Position numbers and translations under genes: made by a program | Notes under the pieces: model-generated | Database searches by the model: none | Told to the model about the DNA's origin: nothing | What the model saw: only the letters and a program-made list of their open reading frames with translations | NCBI GenBank assembly: GCA_902570155.1 | Contig: CACFXU010000001.1 | Coordinates: forward strand, 233,360-297,359 | DNA: 64,000 bases | Reading direction: 5' to 3' | Origin: an uncultured Alphaproteobacteria bacterium | GTDB taxonomy: Bacteria > Pseudomonadota > Alphaproteobacteria > HIMB59 > GCA-002718135 | Shown: piece by piece, positions 21,456-32,867 of the stretch | How positions within the stretch are numbered: the stretch's first letter is position 1 | Layout: each line of letters starts with the position of its first letter

Positions 21456-22169
21456 ATGCCGAAGATAGCATTAGTTGATGACGAGCAGTCGATTCTCACA
21501 TCAGTATCTCTTTCTCTGCAAAGTGAGGGATTTACAGTAGATACATTTATTAATGGAGTTGAAGCATTAGAGGCTCTTGAAAGAAAATCTTATGATTTGG
21601 GACTGTTTGATATTAAGATGCCAAAAATGGATGGAAATGAACTTCTTGCAAAAGTACGTTCGAGCAAGATTGAAAATCTAAAAGATCTTCCGATTATCTT
21701 TTTAACGTCAAAAGATCATGAACAAGATGAGATAATTGGATTAAGAATGGGAGCTTCAGATTATATAAAAAAACCTTTTTCACAAAAATTATTAAATGAG
21801 CGCATAAGAACAGTGCTAAGAATTCATAATAATAGAAATGAAGAACAAAAAGATAATAATATTAAAAAACCAAATTTTATAAAAGGTGATTTGATACTAG
21901 ATGAAGATAAACAATTATGTTTTTGGAAAGGTATAGAAATTGAACTTACGGTTGCAGAGTTTAATTTAATTAAATCTCTTGCTCAGTATCCTGGGGTAGT
22001 AAAAGATAGAAATCAATTAATGGACGCAATGTATGGTGATTCAATATATGTTGATGACAGGACTATTGATAGCCATATAAAGAGATTAAGAAAAAAATTC
22101 AGATCTTATGATAATTCTTTTGATCAAATAAGAACAAGATATGGCTCTGGATATTCTTGGCGTGATTAA
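21456..22169 (+). CDS. chvI: ChvI-type OmpR-family response regulator
   Basis: Transcription factor of the ChvG/ChvI envelope and acid-stress system of alphaproteobacteria. It has 237 residues: receiver domain with acidic DDE at 8-10, phosphoacceptor Asp52 in GLFDIKMPKMDG and KKPF near residue 108, then an OmpR winged helix (about 133-235) ending RTRYGSGYSWRD. It overlaps the start of chvG. The assignment to ChvI rests on family resemblance plus the following sensor kinase and ahcY, the usual neighbours. Confidence 0.9.
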   Translation: MPKIALVDDEQSILTSVSLSLQSEGFTVDTFINGVEALEALERKSYDLGLFDIKMPKMDGNELLAKVRSSKIENLKDLPIIFLTSKDHEQDEIIGLRMGASDYIKKPFSQKLLNERIRTVLRIHNNRNEEQKDNNIKKPNFIKGDLILDEDKQLCFWKGIEIELTVAEFNLIKSLAQYPGVVKDRNQLMDAMYGDSIYVDDRTIDSHIKRLRKKFRSYDNSFDQIRTRYGSGYSWRD

Positions 22170-23850
22170 GAGATTATTTACCTTATCAAGTTACAATCTA
22201 ACATTTCAACTCATTATAATTAACTTAATTATTGTATTTTTAGGTTTAGTATTTTTATCTTATTTCAATTTAAACTTAATTCAAAATAATAAATTCATAG
22301 ATAATAGAGATCAATCAATAAGATTAAATTTATCAAATATAACAAAATATTTAGAAAATACTTCAATATTAAGAGTGCCAATTTTTCAGTATGATTATCG
22401 TTGCAGATATCTTCAAGATATTGAAGCATACAAGGAGAGTTGTGACTTGGCAGATAATATTAATCCTATAGAATTGTCAGAACCTGAGTTAGAAAAGTTT
22501 ACAACTGAACAATTTATATTTCAAAACTTTGGTGATAAAGATTTTAACACTATTATTTATAATGAAAATTGGATTAAAATTGCAGATTCATCAAATTTAT
22601 TTCTGAGTACAGATGTTGAGGAAATAGATTTATCTGAAACGCGTGAAAATATAGCTGATTTCTCAAACTTATTTGAAAAAATTTATATTAATAATTTTAA
22701 TTATATTAATAATTACATTCTTAAAAATAAATTTACTAAAAATTTAGACAAAAATGTACATGAAATTATTTTGATTATTGACACTATTAAAGAAAAGCAG
22801 AAACTCGTTAAAACTTTCGAAGATGAGAATAATGATATAACTAGAATCTTAACATCTCCAATAATCCAAGATAATAACGTCTATGGAGTTGTTCTAATAA
22901 AGTATAAATTATTATTAAATAATAATGAACTAGCTAGACAATCTTTGAATTTCTTTAATTTTTTTCTATTATTTATTTTAGTTACAATTTTGTTATCATT
23001 TATTTTTTTGAGAGGTTTGATTACACCATTAAGGCAAATAACTAAAATTACTGTCCTTGAGAGAGATAAAACAAATAAGAAAAAATTAATATACCCTCTA
23101 AGATCTGATGAAATTGGTATTTTATCAAACCAAATACAACTTATGTCAAATGAATTGAAATCACAAATCAATCAATTAGAAAAATTTAGCTCTGATGTTG
23201 CACATGAACTAAAAAATCCACTTACTGCAATAAAATCTTCGATTGAATTATTAACTAGCAAAAACATAACTAATGAAAATAGAGCCAAAGTAATGAATAA
23301 TTTTAATAAAGATATAGACAGAATGAATAGATTGATCTCCGACATTTCTCATTTTTCAAAAACTATTGCAGAAATTGAAATAGAAAATTTTGAACTAACT
23401 AATGTAAACAAATTTCTAAAAGAAAATTTTAGTGAAAAATCAATTAATAAGAAAAATATTAAAATTTTACTTCAAACTGATAATAATAAAAATTTAGTAC
23501 TTCTTAACAAAGATAAATTTTTGCAGGTAATACTAAATTTAATAGATAATAGTATTTCAATTGCCAAAAATAATTCAAATATTTTAATTACATCAAATAA
23601 AAAAAATGAAAATTGTGTTGAAATCAAAATTTATGATCAAGGAAAAGGTATAGATTTTAAAGAAAAAAATAAAATTTTTGATAGATTTTACACTGATAGA
23701 ATAGATGATCGGGACAAGCACTCAGGTCTTGGGCTATCTATATCCTACGAGATAATCAATTCATTCAATGGTTCAATTGAATTAACAGAAAGTGACAAAT
23801 TAGACTTTAGAGGTGCTTGTTTTCTGATTAAATTACCATTAAAAAGTTAA
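22141..23850 (+). CDS. chvG: ChvG-type sensor histidine kinase
   Basis: Inner-membrane sensor kinase paired with ChvI. It has 569 residues: membrane span at about 21-42, a periplasmic domain of roughly 225 residues with an isolated Cys pair (about 88 and 101), a second span at about 270-292, HAMP linker, H-box SSDVAHELKNPL with His355, and ATPase motifs NLIDNSIS, DQGKGID and HSGLGLSIS. The ATG at 22141 lies 29 bp inside chvI; a GTG at 22162 would start right before the first span and is an equal candidate. In relatives, hprK and PTS genes follow; here ahcY follows after 23 bp. Confidence 0.88.
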   Translation: MALDILGVIKRLFTLSSYNLTFQLIIINLIIVFLGLVFLSYFNLNLIQNNKFIDNRDQSIRLNLSNITKYLENTSILRVPIFQYDYRCRYLQDIEAYKESCDLADNINPIELSEPELEKFTTEQFIFQNFGDKDFNTIIYNENWIKIADSSNLFLSTDVEEIDLSETRENIADFSNLFEKIYINNFNYINNYILKNKFTKNLDKNVHEIILIIDTIKEKQKLVKTFEDENNDITRILTSPIIQDNNVYGVVLIKYKLLLNNNELARQSLNFFNFFLLFILVTILLSFIFLRGLITPLRQITKITVLERDKTNKKKLIYPLRSDEIGILSNQIQLMSNELKSQINQLEKFSSDVAHELKNPLTAIKSSIELLTSKNITNENRAKVMNNFNKDIDRMNRLISDISHFSKTIAEIEIENFELTNVNKFLKENFSEKSINKKNIKILLQTDNNKNLVLLNKDKFLQVILNLIDNSISIAKNNSNILITSNKKNENCVEIKIYDQGKGIDFKEKNKIFDRFYTDRIDDRDKHSGLGLSISYEIINSFNGSIELTESDKLDFRGACFLIKLPLKS

Positions 23851-23861
23851 AATAATCATAA

Positions 23862-25163
<1,302 letters not shown>

Positions 25164-25171
25164 GAGTTAAT

Positions 25172-26341
25172 ATGAATAGATCTTATTTATTTACTAGTGA
25201 ATCAGTTTCTGAAGGCCATCCAGATAAAGTGTGTGATAGAATTTCAGATATGGTTGTTGATACTTATCTATCATCTGGTGACCCACAAACACGGGTAGCT
25301 TGTGAGACTTTGACAACTACTAATAAAGTAGTTCTAGCAGGAGAAGTAAGAGGACCATCAGTTTCTAAAGATCAAATCATATCTCAAGTTAGAGATTGTA
25401 TTAAAGATATTGGTTACGAACAAGATGGCTTTCATTGGCAGAATTGTGATGTTGAAAGTTTTCTTCATGAGCAATCAGCTGATATTGCTATGGGTGTTGA
25501 TTCTGGTAGCAACAAAGATGAGGGCGCAGGTGATCAAGGAATCATGTTTGGTTTTGCTTGTAAAGATACTGAATCATTAATGCCGGCACCGATACATTAT
25601 TCTCATCAAATTTTATATAAAATGGCACAAGCCCGTAAAGATGGATCTGCATCTGGTCTAGAACCTGATTCTAAAAGCCAGGTTACAATGCTTTATGAAA
25701 ATGGAAAACCAACTAAAGTTACATCTTTAGTAATTTCTTCACAACATAAGGAAGGTCTGTCTCCTGCAGAGGTAAAAGAAATTGTTAAACCTTATGTATA
25801 TGAGTGTATCCCTAATGATTTATTAGAAGGTCTTAAAGATGAAGAGTTCTATGTTAATCCTACAGGAAACTTTGTTATTGGAGGTCCTGATGGTGACTCT
25901 GGTCTGACAGGTAGAAAAATAATTGTTGATACATATGGTGGCGCAGCACCTCATGGTGGAGGGGCATTCTCTGGTAAGGATCCATCGAAAGTTGATAGAT
26001 CTGCAGCATATGCAGCTAGGTACTTAGCAAAAAATATTGTTGCAGCTGATCTTGCAGATGAATGTACTATACAGTTATCTTATGCAATAGGAGTCTCAAA
26101 ACCTTTATCAGTATATGTAAATACTAATGGAACAAATAAAGTCGATGAACAAAAGATTGAAAAATCTGTACAAGATTTATTTGATTTAAGTCCAAGAGGA
26201 ATAAGAGAACATTTGAAACTAACAAATGCAATTTATGTTCCAACCTCTGCTTACGGCCATTTTGGTAGAGAGCCAAGTGACAAGGGACATTTTACTTGGG
26301 AAAAAACTGATTTAGTCGAAGCTTTAAAAGGAATTGCATAA
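25172..26341 (+). CDS. metK: S-adenosylmethionine synthetase
   Basis: Makes SAM from methionine and ATP. It has 389 residues with [12 protein letters not shown] (about 16-27), [13 protein letters not shown] (about 117) and [16 protein letters not shown] (about 263), all family signatures. A clear AGGAG lies before the ATG in the 8 bp after ahcY. Together the two genes recycle the methyl donor used by, for example, UbiE in this window. tsaE follows 6 bp later. Confidence 0.98.
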   Translation: MNRSYLFTSESVSEGHPDKVCDRISDMVVDTYLSSGDPQTRVACETLTTTNKVVLAGEVRGPSVSKDQIISQVRDCIKDIGYEQDGFHWQNCDVESFLHEQSADIAMGVDSGSNKDEGAGDQGIMFGFACKDTESLMPAPIHYSHQILYKMAQARKDGSASGLEPDSKSQVTMLYENGKPTKVTSLVISSQHKEGLSPAEVKEIVKPYVYECIPNDLLEGLKDEEFYVNPTGNFVIGGPDGDSGLTGRKIIVDTYGGAAPHGGGAFSGKDPSKVDRSAAYAARYLAKNIVAADLADECTIQLSYAIGVSKPLSVYVNTNGTNKVDEQKIEKSVQDLFDLSPRGIREHLKLTNAIYVPTSAYGHFGREPSDKGHFTWEKTDLVEALKGIA

Positions 26342-26347
26342 CAAAGT

Positions 26348-26794
26348 TTGCACAAATTAAGTAATCAAATTTTAGATCTTCGTGAAATCGAAAAATTAGC
26401 AACAAATTTATGTAAAGATATATCTGTTGGAGATATCTACTTATTTCAAGGGGAACTAGGGGCTGGCAAAACAACATTTGTAAGATTATTAATTAATAAT
26501 CTTTATTTATTAAATAATTTACCCAAACCAGCTTCAATTGCTAGCCCAACATTTCCTATTTTAATAACGTACGATTTAAATTCATTACAAATTTATCATT
26601 ATGACCTTTATAGAATTCAAAACTTAAAGGAATTAGAGGAATTAGATTTTTTTGAAAATCTAAATAATAATATTACATTTATTGAATGGCCTGAAATGTT
26701 AATTAGTTTACCATTAAATAAAAAACATTATTTAATAAATTTAGAAATGATATCTGAAACTGAAAGAAAAATTAATATTAGTTTTAATCAATAG
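26348..26794 (+). CDS. tsaE: tRNA threonylcarbamoyladenosine biosynthesis ATPase TsaE
   Basis: ATPase of the TsaBDE complex that makes t6A37 in ANN-decoding tRNAs. It has 148 residues with Walker A FQGELGAGKTTFVRLL (about 34-49), ASPTFPILITYDL (about 65-77) and HYDLYRI (about 83), as in TsaE. The start is TTG at 26348; no upstream ATG is available in the 6 bp after metK. It is followed by the AmgK/MurU-like pair, a conserved alphaproteobacterial order. Confidence 0.93.
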   Translation: MHKLSNQILDLREIEKLATNLCKDISVGDIYLFQGELGAGKTTFVRLLINNLYLLNNLPKPASIASPTFPILITYDLNSLQIYHYDLYRIQNLKELEELDFFENLNNNITFIEWPEMLISLPLNKKHYLINLEMISETERKINISFNQ

Positions 26795-26798
26795 TTTT

Positions 26799-27716
26799 AT
26801 GAATTCTAATCATAATGATCTAGAAAAAATTGAGGATGGATTATCAAAAAAATCAATTTACAGAAAAACAGAAAAAAATAATAGCAAAATAATAATTGAT
26901 TTTTCTAAAGATAAACGAGAGTTTAAAAATTTTCTTAAGGTTTACGAAATATTATTAAAAGTTAATATATCAATTCCTAAGATATATGAAGTTAATCAAC
27001 AACAATATAAAATATATATGCAAGATTTTGGAAATGATAGATTTAATAAAATATATAATAAAGATAATCTTTACAAACTTTTAAAACTAGCTGTAGATAA
27101 TATAATTATTATTCAAAGTGAAACAAATTTAAAAAATTTAAAAAATTTAAAAAAATATACCTTTAAAGATTTAAAAAATGAACTTAAAGAGTTTGTTAAA
27201 TATTATATTGCAAGCAAGAAAATATTAAATTTTCCAACCTCAAAATTTTATAAATTATGGGAAAATATTTTTTATTCTCAAAATTATAATATGAGTAATT
27301 TTTCCCATAAAGACTTTGAATTTATTAATTTATTTTTTTTAGAAAATTATAAATCACATTTACAATGTGGAATTATTGATTTTCAAAGTGCCTTTATGGG
27401 ATTTATAGGATGGGACTTAATATCATTATTAGAAAACCCTAGAATTAATTTTGTAAGAGATTATAACGATAAATTAATTGAATATTTCTATGATAAATCT
27501 CCAATTATTGAAAATATCAATACTTTTCGTGAACAATATTATGTTTTAAGCTTAGCTAGACAGACCCGATTACTTGGTAGATGGATAAAATTACTTAATA
27601 TAAATAATGATAATCAATACCTAGATTATTTAAACATAACTAAATCAAGAACAATAGCAACATTGAATAATATTAATAATCATGAACTAAAATTAATATA
27701 TGAAAAGTATTTATAA
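26799..27716 (+). CDS. AmgK-like aminosugar (MurNAc/GlcNAc) kinase
   Basis: A phosphotransferase-fold kinase, probably phosphorylating the anomeric position of N-acetylmuramate in peptidoglycan recycling. It has 305 residues. Catalytic and metal motifs are SHKDFEFINLFF (about 168-179; the family has HxDxxxxN) and GIIDFQSAFMG (about 191-201). The N-terminal half is very rich in Asn and Lys, reflecting the AT bias. It overlaps nothing and is followed 3 bp later by a MurU-like nucleotidyltransferase, which supports the AmgK reading over antibiotic resistance. Confidence 0.8.
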   Translation: MNSNHNDLEKIEDGLSKKSIYRKTEKNNSKIIIDFSKDKREFKNFLKVYEILLKVNISIPKIYEVNQQQYKIYMQDFGNDRFNKIYNKDNLYKLLKLAVDNIIIIQSETNLKNLKNLKKYTFKDLKNELKEFVKYYIASKKILNFPTSKFYKLWENIFYSQNYNMSNFSHKDFEFINLFFLENYKSHLQCGIIDFQSAFMGFIGWDLISLLENPRINFVRDYNDKLIEYFYDKSPIIENINTFREQYYVLSLARQTRLLGRWIKLLNINNDNQYLDYLNITKSRTIATLNNINNHELKLIYEKYL

Positions 27717-27719
27717 ATT

Positions 27720-28400
27720 ATGAATAATTTTACGTTAATGATTTTATCTGCAGGTTTTGGATCAAGAATGCTTAATTTGACACGCAGTACCCCAAAACCT
27801 CTGTTAAAATATAAAAATAAAATATTATTAAAGAACACTATTGATTTTTTTATTAATATTGGATGTGATGAAATCTTTGTAAATACACATTATTTACATA
27901 ATAAAATTGAAAAATACTTGGACAAAAATTTTAAAAATTATCCCATTCAGATTATTTATGAAAAAGTAATACTTGGTACAGGTGGAGGAGTAAAAAATAT
28001 TTTTAATCATACAAAAAGAAAAAAAATATGTGTTGTTAATTCTGATATTTTTTGGACTAAAAAAAATAAATCACATATCAAATATTTTCTTAACAATTAT
28101 CAAAATGTTTCACACTGTAAAATGTTGCTCTCTAAAGATATTAACTTTTTAGGTTTAAAAAAAGAAAATGGAGACTTTAATTTAAAAAGAAATGTGGTTA
28201 CAAATTGGAAAAGTAAAAATGAGAAACTATATTATTCTGGTCTCCAAATTGTATCTAAAAATATATTTAATTATAGAAAAAAAATATTCCCTATGAATGA
28301 AATTTGGACAAAACTAATTAAAAAAAATCAAATCAAGGGGTATATAATTCCTTCTAAAATTAGACATATTGGGGATAAAAAATCAATTTTACAAGAATAG
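27720..28400 (+). CDS. MurU-like sugar-1-phosphate nucleotidyltransferase
   Basis: Probably converts MurNAc-1-phosphate to UDP-MurNAc, completing the recycling step begun by the AmgK-like kinase. It has 226 residues with the nucleotidyltransferase signature LSAGFGSRMLNLTRSTPKPL near the start and GTGGGVKN near residue 86. In most alphaproteobacteria addB and addA come next; here trxA follows after 46 bp. The substrate is inferred from the gene pair. Confidence 0.82.
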   Translation: MNNFTLMILSAGFGSRMLNLTRSTPKPLLKYKNKILLKNTIDFFINIGCDEIFVNTHYLHNKIEKYLDKNFKNYPIQIIYEKVILGTGGGVKNIFNHTKRKKICVVNSDIFWTKKNKSHIKYFLNNYQNVSHCKMLLSKDINFLGLKKENGDFNLKRNVVTNWKSKNEKLYYSGLQIVSKNIFNYRKKIFPMNEIWTKLIKKNQIKGYIIPSKIRHIGDKKSILQE

Positions 28401-28446
28401 ATTTTATTTAGCTTGATAAAATATAAATATTTCTTACATAACTATT

Positions 28447-28767
28447 ATGTCTACTAAAGTAACAAATGATCAAACTTTTGAAAATGACATATTCTCCAAT
28501 GAATTACCTGTAGTAGTTGATTTTGGGGCTGAATGGTGTGGCCCTTGTAAAGTGCTTGATCCAATTTTGGAAGAAATTGCTGAAGAAAACAAAGACAAAG
28601 TAAAAATATATAAAATGAATATTGATGAGAACCCTATGACACCACAGAAATACGGTATAAGAGGTATACCAACAATAATGATTTTTAAAAAAGGTGAGTT
28701 GATTGATACTAAGGTTGGCAGTCTTCCAAAAACAGCATTAGAAACCTGGATACAATCCAATTTATAA
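28447..28767 (+). CDS. trxA: Thioredoxin
   Basis: General cytoplasmic disulfide reductase. It has 106 residues with the active site WCGPC (about 31-35), the buried Asp of VVDFGAEW, and the cis-proline GIPTIMIFKKG. It is a complete single-domain thioredoxin. The stop overlaps the convergent folC by 6 bp. It normally follows addA in this neighbourhood. Confidence 0.97.
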   Translation: MSTKVTNDQTFENDIFSNELPVVVDFGAEWCGPCKVLDPILEEIAEENKDKVKIYKMNIDENPMTPQKYGIRGIPTIMIFKKGELIDTKVGSLPKTALETWIQSNL

Positions 28768-30021
28768 TAATTTTTTTCTAATTTTTCCTATCAAATATAA
28801 AGAACCAGTAATTAAATATATTTTTTGCCGGTTAGATATAAAATATTTTAAAGCGTCGTTAATATCATTTATTTGTTCACATTTAATTGAATAAACATCA
28901 CAAATTTCATTTATTTGTTTAGTTTTAAATGAATTTTTTTCATCTGGAATTTCTATAGCTAAAACTTTAGATACTCTTTTTTTTATTTTATTCAAAAATA
29001 AACTTACTTTCTTGTTATTCAACATTCCAAACAAGACTACAGGTTTTATTTTTTTAGTTTTTAAAAATTCATTTAGTTTTTCTGCTCCATCAATATTATG
29101 TGATCCATCAAGAATTATTTTTTTATTTTTATAATTAATAATTTCTAATCTTCCTGGCCAAACCGTTTTTTTTAAAGCTGCATTAATTTCTTTTGTATTT
29201 AATTTATACCCAATATTTTTCATAATTTTTGCAAAATATACAGATATTGAAGCATTTTCTTCCTGATGTTTTCCGTTTAATGAAGGGCGGGAATACAAAT
29301 ACTTTTTATTATCAATTTTTATCTCAAACTTTTTTTTTGATGATTTTGTGACACGAAATTCTTTTCCATAAAAATATTTATTTTCAAACTTATTTAATTT
29401 TTTTCGAATGTGATCTTTTAATTCTTTTTTTTGTTTACCAACTAAAACAAATTCGCAATTCTTCACTATACCTAATTTTTCATTAGCAATTTTCTTAAGC
29501 GTTTTTCCTAGAAATTCCTCATGATCAAAACTAATCGGTGTTAAAATACTGCAAATCTTTTTTGGTATTATGTTAGTTGCATCTAATCTACCTCCTAATC
29601 CTGTTTCTAAAATAAGAAAGTCAGATCTAGATTGTTTAAATAATATGAAAGCTGCAGCTGTTGTTATTTCAAAGAAAGTTATTGGTTTATTATTATTTAT
29701 TTTTTTTACAAATTTTAAAGTTTCATAAAGTTTCTTTGTACTTACTTCCTTATTATTTAGAATTATTCTTTCATTAAACCTAGATAAATGAGGTGATATA
29801 TAAGCATCACATTTATACCCATTCATAAATAAAATATTTCTGATAAAACTTTGTACCGAGCCTTTACCATTTGTTCCTGCAATATGAATGGTTTTTGGGA
29901 GATGATCTTGAGGATTACCTAATTTTTTTAATAATAATTTTAATCTGTCCAATGAAAGATCAATATATTTAGGATGAAGTTTGACAAGCTCATCTAATAA
30001 CTTTTCTGTTTTAGATTTCAC
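28762..30021 (-). CDS. folC: Folylpolyglutamate synthase / dihydrofolate synthase
   Basis: Adds glutamate to dihydropteroate and folates. It has 419 residues. The Mur-ligase-like P-loop is AGTNGKGSVQSF (about 48-59), followed by SPHLSRFNERI (about 76) and ETGLGGRLDATN (about 137). The start is GTG at 30021, with accD ending 3 bp upstream. It is the last gene of a long co-directional run and overlaps trxA tail-to-tail by 6 bp. Confidence 0.95.
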   Translation of the reverse strand: MKSKTEKLLDELVKLHPKYIDLSLDRLKLLLKKLGNPQDHLPKTIHIAGTNGKGSVQSFIRNILFMNGYKCDAYISPHLSRFNERIILNNKEVSTKKLYETLKFVKKINNNKPITFFEITTAAAFILFKQSRSDFLILETGLGGRLDATNIIPKKICSILTPISFDHEEFLGKTLKKIANEKLGIVKNCEFVLVGKQKKELKDHIRKKLNKFENKYFYGKEFRVTKSSKKKFEIKIDNKKYLYSRPSLNGKHQEENASISVYFAKIMKNIGYKLNTKEINAALKKTVWPGRLEIINYKNKKIILDGSHNIDGAEKLNEFLKTKKIKPVVLFGMLNNKKVSLFLNKIKKRVSKVLAIEIPDEKNSFKTKQINEICDVYSIKCEQINDINDALKYFISNRQKIYLITGSLYLIGKIRKKLL

Positions 30022-30024
30022 TTA

Positions 30025-30867
30025 TCAATTTATATGATCTATTACTTTGTATAATGTTTCTTTAAGATCTTTTCTATGCGAAACAATATCAACCATGCCA
30101 TGATCTTTTAGATATTCTGCTTTTTGAAAATCTATTGGTAACTCTTCTCTAATAGTATCTTGAATAACTCTTTTACCAGCAAATCCTATTGTGGCACCTT
30201 GTTCTGCTATTGTTATATCACCTAACATTGCGAAAGAAGCTGTTACTCCACCAGTGGTAGGCTCAGTTAGAATTACTATGTAAGGTATCTTATTTTCATT
30301 TAACAAATCAACAGCAGCAATTGTTCTAGGCATTTGCATTAAGCTAACAATTCCTTCTTGCATTCTTGCTCCACCAGATGAGGTTACAATTACATAAGGT
30401 AATTTTTTTTCTATTGCAATTTTTGCACCCTTAACTATTGCTCCCCCTACTGCTCTTCCCATAGAGCCTCCCATAAACTCGAAATTCATTATTCCAGTAA
30501 TAACTTCTTTATTTTTAATTTTACCTTTAATAAGTATAAACGCATCATCTCTTTTTGTTTTCTTTCTATATTCTTTTAACCTGTCTTTATATTTTTTTTT
30601 ATCTTTAAATTTAAGTGGATCATCTGAAATTTTATCAGGATTAATTTCAGTATAATTCCCTTTTTCAAAAAAAAGTTTTATTCTATCTTCTGCAGACATC
30701 CTAAAATGATAATTACAATTTACACAAACAAATAAATTTTCTCTTAAATCTTTATGATGAATCATATTTCCACATGAAACACAGTTATTCCATAATTTTT
30801 CTGGGACACTTCTTCGCTTTACAAGTGAAGATAATTTAGGCTTAACAAAATTTGTTAACCAATTCAT
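30025..30867 (-). CDS. accD: Acetyl-CoA carboxylase carboxyltransferase beta subunit
   Basis: Transfers CO2 from carboxybiotin to acetyl-CoA, the first step of fatty-acid synthesis, together with AccA. It has 280 residues. The N-terminal zinc ribbon is complete (Cys29, Cys32, Cys48, Cys51), unlike that of MutM. The crotonase-fold signatures GGSMGRAVGGAI and SGGARMQEG are present. The ATG overlaps the trpA stop (ATGA). The accD-folC pairing is a widely conserved order. Confidence 0.97.
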   Translation of the reverse strand: MNWLTNFVKPKLSSLVKRRSVPEKLWNNCVSCGNMIHHKDLRENLFVCVNCNYHFRMSAEDRIKLFFEKGNYTEINPDKISDDPLKFKDKKKYKDRLKEYRKKTKRDDAFILIKGKIKNKEVITGIMNFEFMGGSMGRAVGGAIVKGAKIAIEKKLPYVIVTSSGGARMQEGIVSLMQMPRTIAAVDLLNENKIPYIVILTEPTTGGVTASFAMLGDITIAEQGATIGFAGKRVIQDTIREELPIDFQKAEYLKDHGMVDIVSHRKDLKETLYKVIDHIN

Positions 30868-31658
30868 ACTTTAGTTCCATTCTTTAGATCTTTTGAGAAT
30901 TTATCAATCTCTGATAACATTTTTTGTTTATCATTCAAATTTTCTTCAATAAATTTAATTATACTTGAACCTACAACGGCTCCATCAGCTATCTTACAAA
31001 TATTATTCACATCAGTTGAGTTTTTAATTCCAAATCCGGGAACAACAGGTAGATTTGTGTGCTTCTTGATAAATTTTACTGATTTTTCAAGTTCATTAAG
31101 ATCGGCAGATTTTTGACCTGTTATACCCATAACACTAACAAAATACAAAAAACCACTTGCGTTTTTTAGAATTAGTTTAAGTCTGTTCTCATCAGTTGTT
31201 GGAGTAATTAATCTTATTAGATCTATTTGGTTTTTATTTAGTTCTTTAATTAAATCCTCATCTTCTTCAGGTTGTAAATCAACAATGATCAAACCATCTA
31301 CACCATTTTCTTTGCATTTTTTGACAAACTTCTGAATACCAAAATATAAAATCAGGTTATAATAACCCATTAGAATAATGGGTAGATCTTTTTTTATTTT
31401 CTTTGCCTCAGAAGCTAAATAAAAGATATCTTCTAGACTAACATCTTTGCTTATAGCTCTATTACTTGATAATTGAATTGTTGGACCATCAGCCATTGGG
31501 TCAGAAAAAGGCATTCCAATTTCTATAATATCAGCTCCACTATTAATTATTGTCTTAATAATTTTTAAACTAGTTTCTAAATCAGGATCCCCACCCGTAA
31601 CAAATGTTACCAATTTTTTTTTATCATCTCTAAATGCCTGACTAATTAAATTAGTCAT
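30864..31658 (-). CDS. trpA: Tryptophan synthase alpha subunit
   Basis: Cleaves indole-3-glycerol phosphate to indole, which is channelled to TrpB. It has 264 residues: catalytic Glu in DIIEIGMPFSDPMADGP and the following Asp, phosphate site GFGIKN, and VVGSSIIKFI near the end. It directly abuts trpB with no spacer and overlaps accD by four bases. There is no trp leader peptide or attenuator; trpF-trpB-trpA are embedded in a longer run. Confidence 0.97.
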   Translation of the reverse strand: MTNLISQAFRDDKKKLVTFVTGGDPDLETSLKIIKTIINSGADIIEIGMPFSDPMADGPTIQLSSNRAISKDVSLEDIFYLASEAKKIKKDLPIILMGYYNLILYFGIQKFVKKCKENGVDGLIIVDLQPEEDEDLIKELNKNQIDLIRLITPTTDENRLKLILKNASGFLYFVSVMGITGQKSADLNELEKSVKFIKKHTNLPVVPGFGIKNSTDVNNICKIADGAVVGSSIIKFIEENLNDKQKMLSEIDKFSKDLKNGTKV

Positions 31659-32867
31659 TTAAATTTTTATATTTAATTCATCGGCTATAGTAAAAATATC
31701 TTTGTCACCTCTACCGCACATGTTCATGACAATAATTTTATCTTTACCATAGTTCTTTGCTATTTTTTTTAACACAGCCAAAGCATGAGCTGGTTCTAAA
31801 GCAGGAATTATACCTTCTAATTTACAACAATATTGAAAAGCTTCTAATGCCTCTTTATCTGTGGCGGACATATAAGTAACTCTTTTTTCTTCAAATAAAA
31901 AAGAGTGCTCTGGACCAATACCTGGATAGTCTAATCCTGCTGAAATGGAGTGCGCTTCCTGAATCTGTCCTGTGTTTGACTGTAATAAATATGTTTTATT
32001 ACCATGTAATACACCTGGTTTTCCACCAGTTAAACTTGCTGCATGCTTATTTGTAGTAATACCATGACCAGCTGCTTCAACAGCAATCATTTCTACATTT
32101 GAGTCATCTAAAAATTCATGAAAAAGTCCTAGGGCATTTGAACCACCACCAATACAAGCCATTAATAAATCTGGTAATTTACCTTCGACAGCTTCTAGTT
32201 GTTCACGGACTTCTTTACCTATAACAGATTGAAAGTCTCTAACCATTTCTGGATATGGATGTGGTCCGGCAGCTGTTCCTATAATATAAAAAGTATCTTG
32301 AACATTTGTCACCCAATCTCTCAGAGCTTCATTCATAGCATCTTTAAGGGATTTTGAACCAGTCGAAACAGATCGTATTTCTGCACCAAGTAATTTCATT
32401 CTAAATACATTTGGTGATTGTCTCTCAATATCTTTCTCTCCCATATAGACAATACAAGGCAAACCAAATAAAGCACATACAGTTGCTGTGGCTACTCCAT
32501 GTTGTCCTGCACCCGTTTCTGCTATAATTCTAGACTTTCCCATTTTTTTAGCCAATAGGATTTGTCCCATACAATTATTAATTTTATGTGCACCAGTATG
32601 ATTAAGTTCATCTCTTTTAAAGTAAATTTTTGGACCACCAAGATCATTTGTAATTCTTTCAGCAAAAAATAAAGGACTAGGTCTTCCAACATAAGTTTTT
32701 AAATAATGATTAAACTCATTAATAAAATTTTTATCATTTTTGATTTTTTCATATTCTTTTTCTACTTCAAGAATCAATGGCATTAAAGTTTCAGAAACAT
32801 ATCTTCCACCAAATTGACCAAAATACCCTTTTTCATTTGGATAACTTTTAAATGTATTCTTAAGCAT
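31659..32867 (-). CDS. trpB: Tryptophan synthase beta subunit
   Basis: PLP enzyme that joins indole and serine. It has 402 residues: [14 protein letters not shown] at the start, the PLP lysine in [13 protein letters not shown] (about 91), [13 protein letters not shown], and the phosphate-binding GGGSNALG (about 237). It overlaps trpF by 8 bp. It is a standard TrpB1 type that partners TrpA. Confidence 0.98.
   Translation of the reverse strand: MLKNTFKSYPNEKGYFGQFGGRYVSETLMPLILEVEKEYEKIKNDKNFINEFNHYLKTYVGRPSPLFFAERITNDLGGPKIYFKRDELNHTGAHKINNCMGQILLAKKMGKSRIIAETGAGQHGVATATVCALFGLPCIVYMGEKDIERQSPNVFRMKLLGAEIRSVSTGSKSLKDAMNEALRDWVTNVQDTFYIIGTAAGPHPYPEMVRDFQSVIGKEVREQLEAVEGKLPDLLMACIGGGSNALGLFHEFLDDSNVEMIAVEAAGHGITTNKHAASLTGGKPGVLHGNKTYLLQSNTGQIQEAHSISAGLDYPGIGPEHSFLFEEKRVTYMSATDKEALEAFQYCCKLEGIIPALEPAHALAVLKKIAKNYGKDKIIVMNMCGRGDKDIFTIADELNIKI

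Noticed and set aside
26799-27716. Antibiotic-resistance aminoglycoside phosphotransferase
   Set aside because: The fold is shared, but the adjacent MurU-like gene and conserved context point to a cell-wall sugar kinase.
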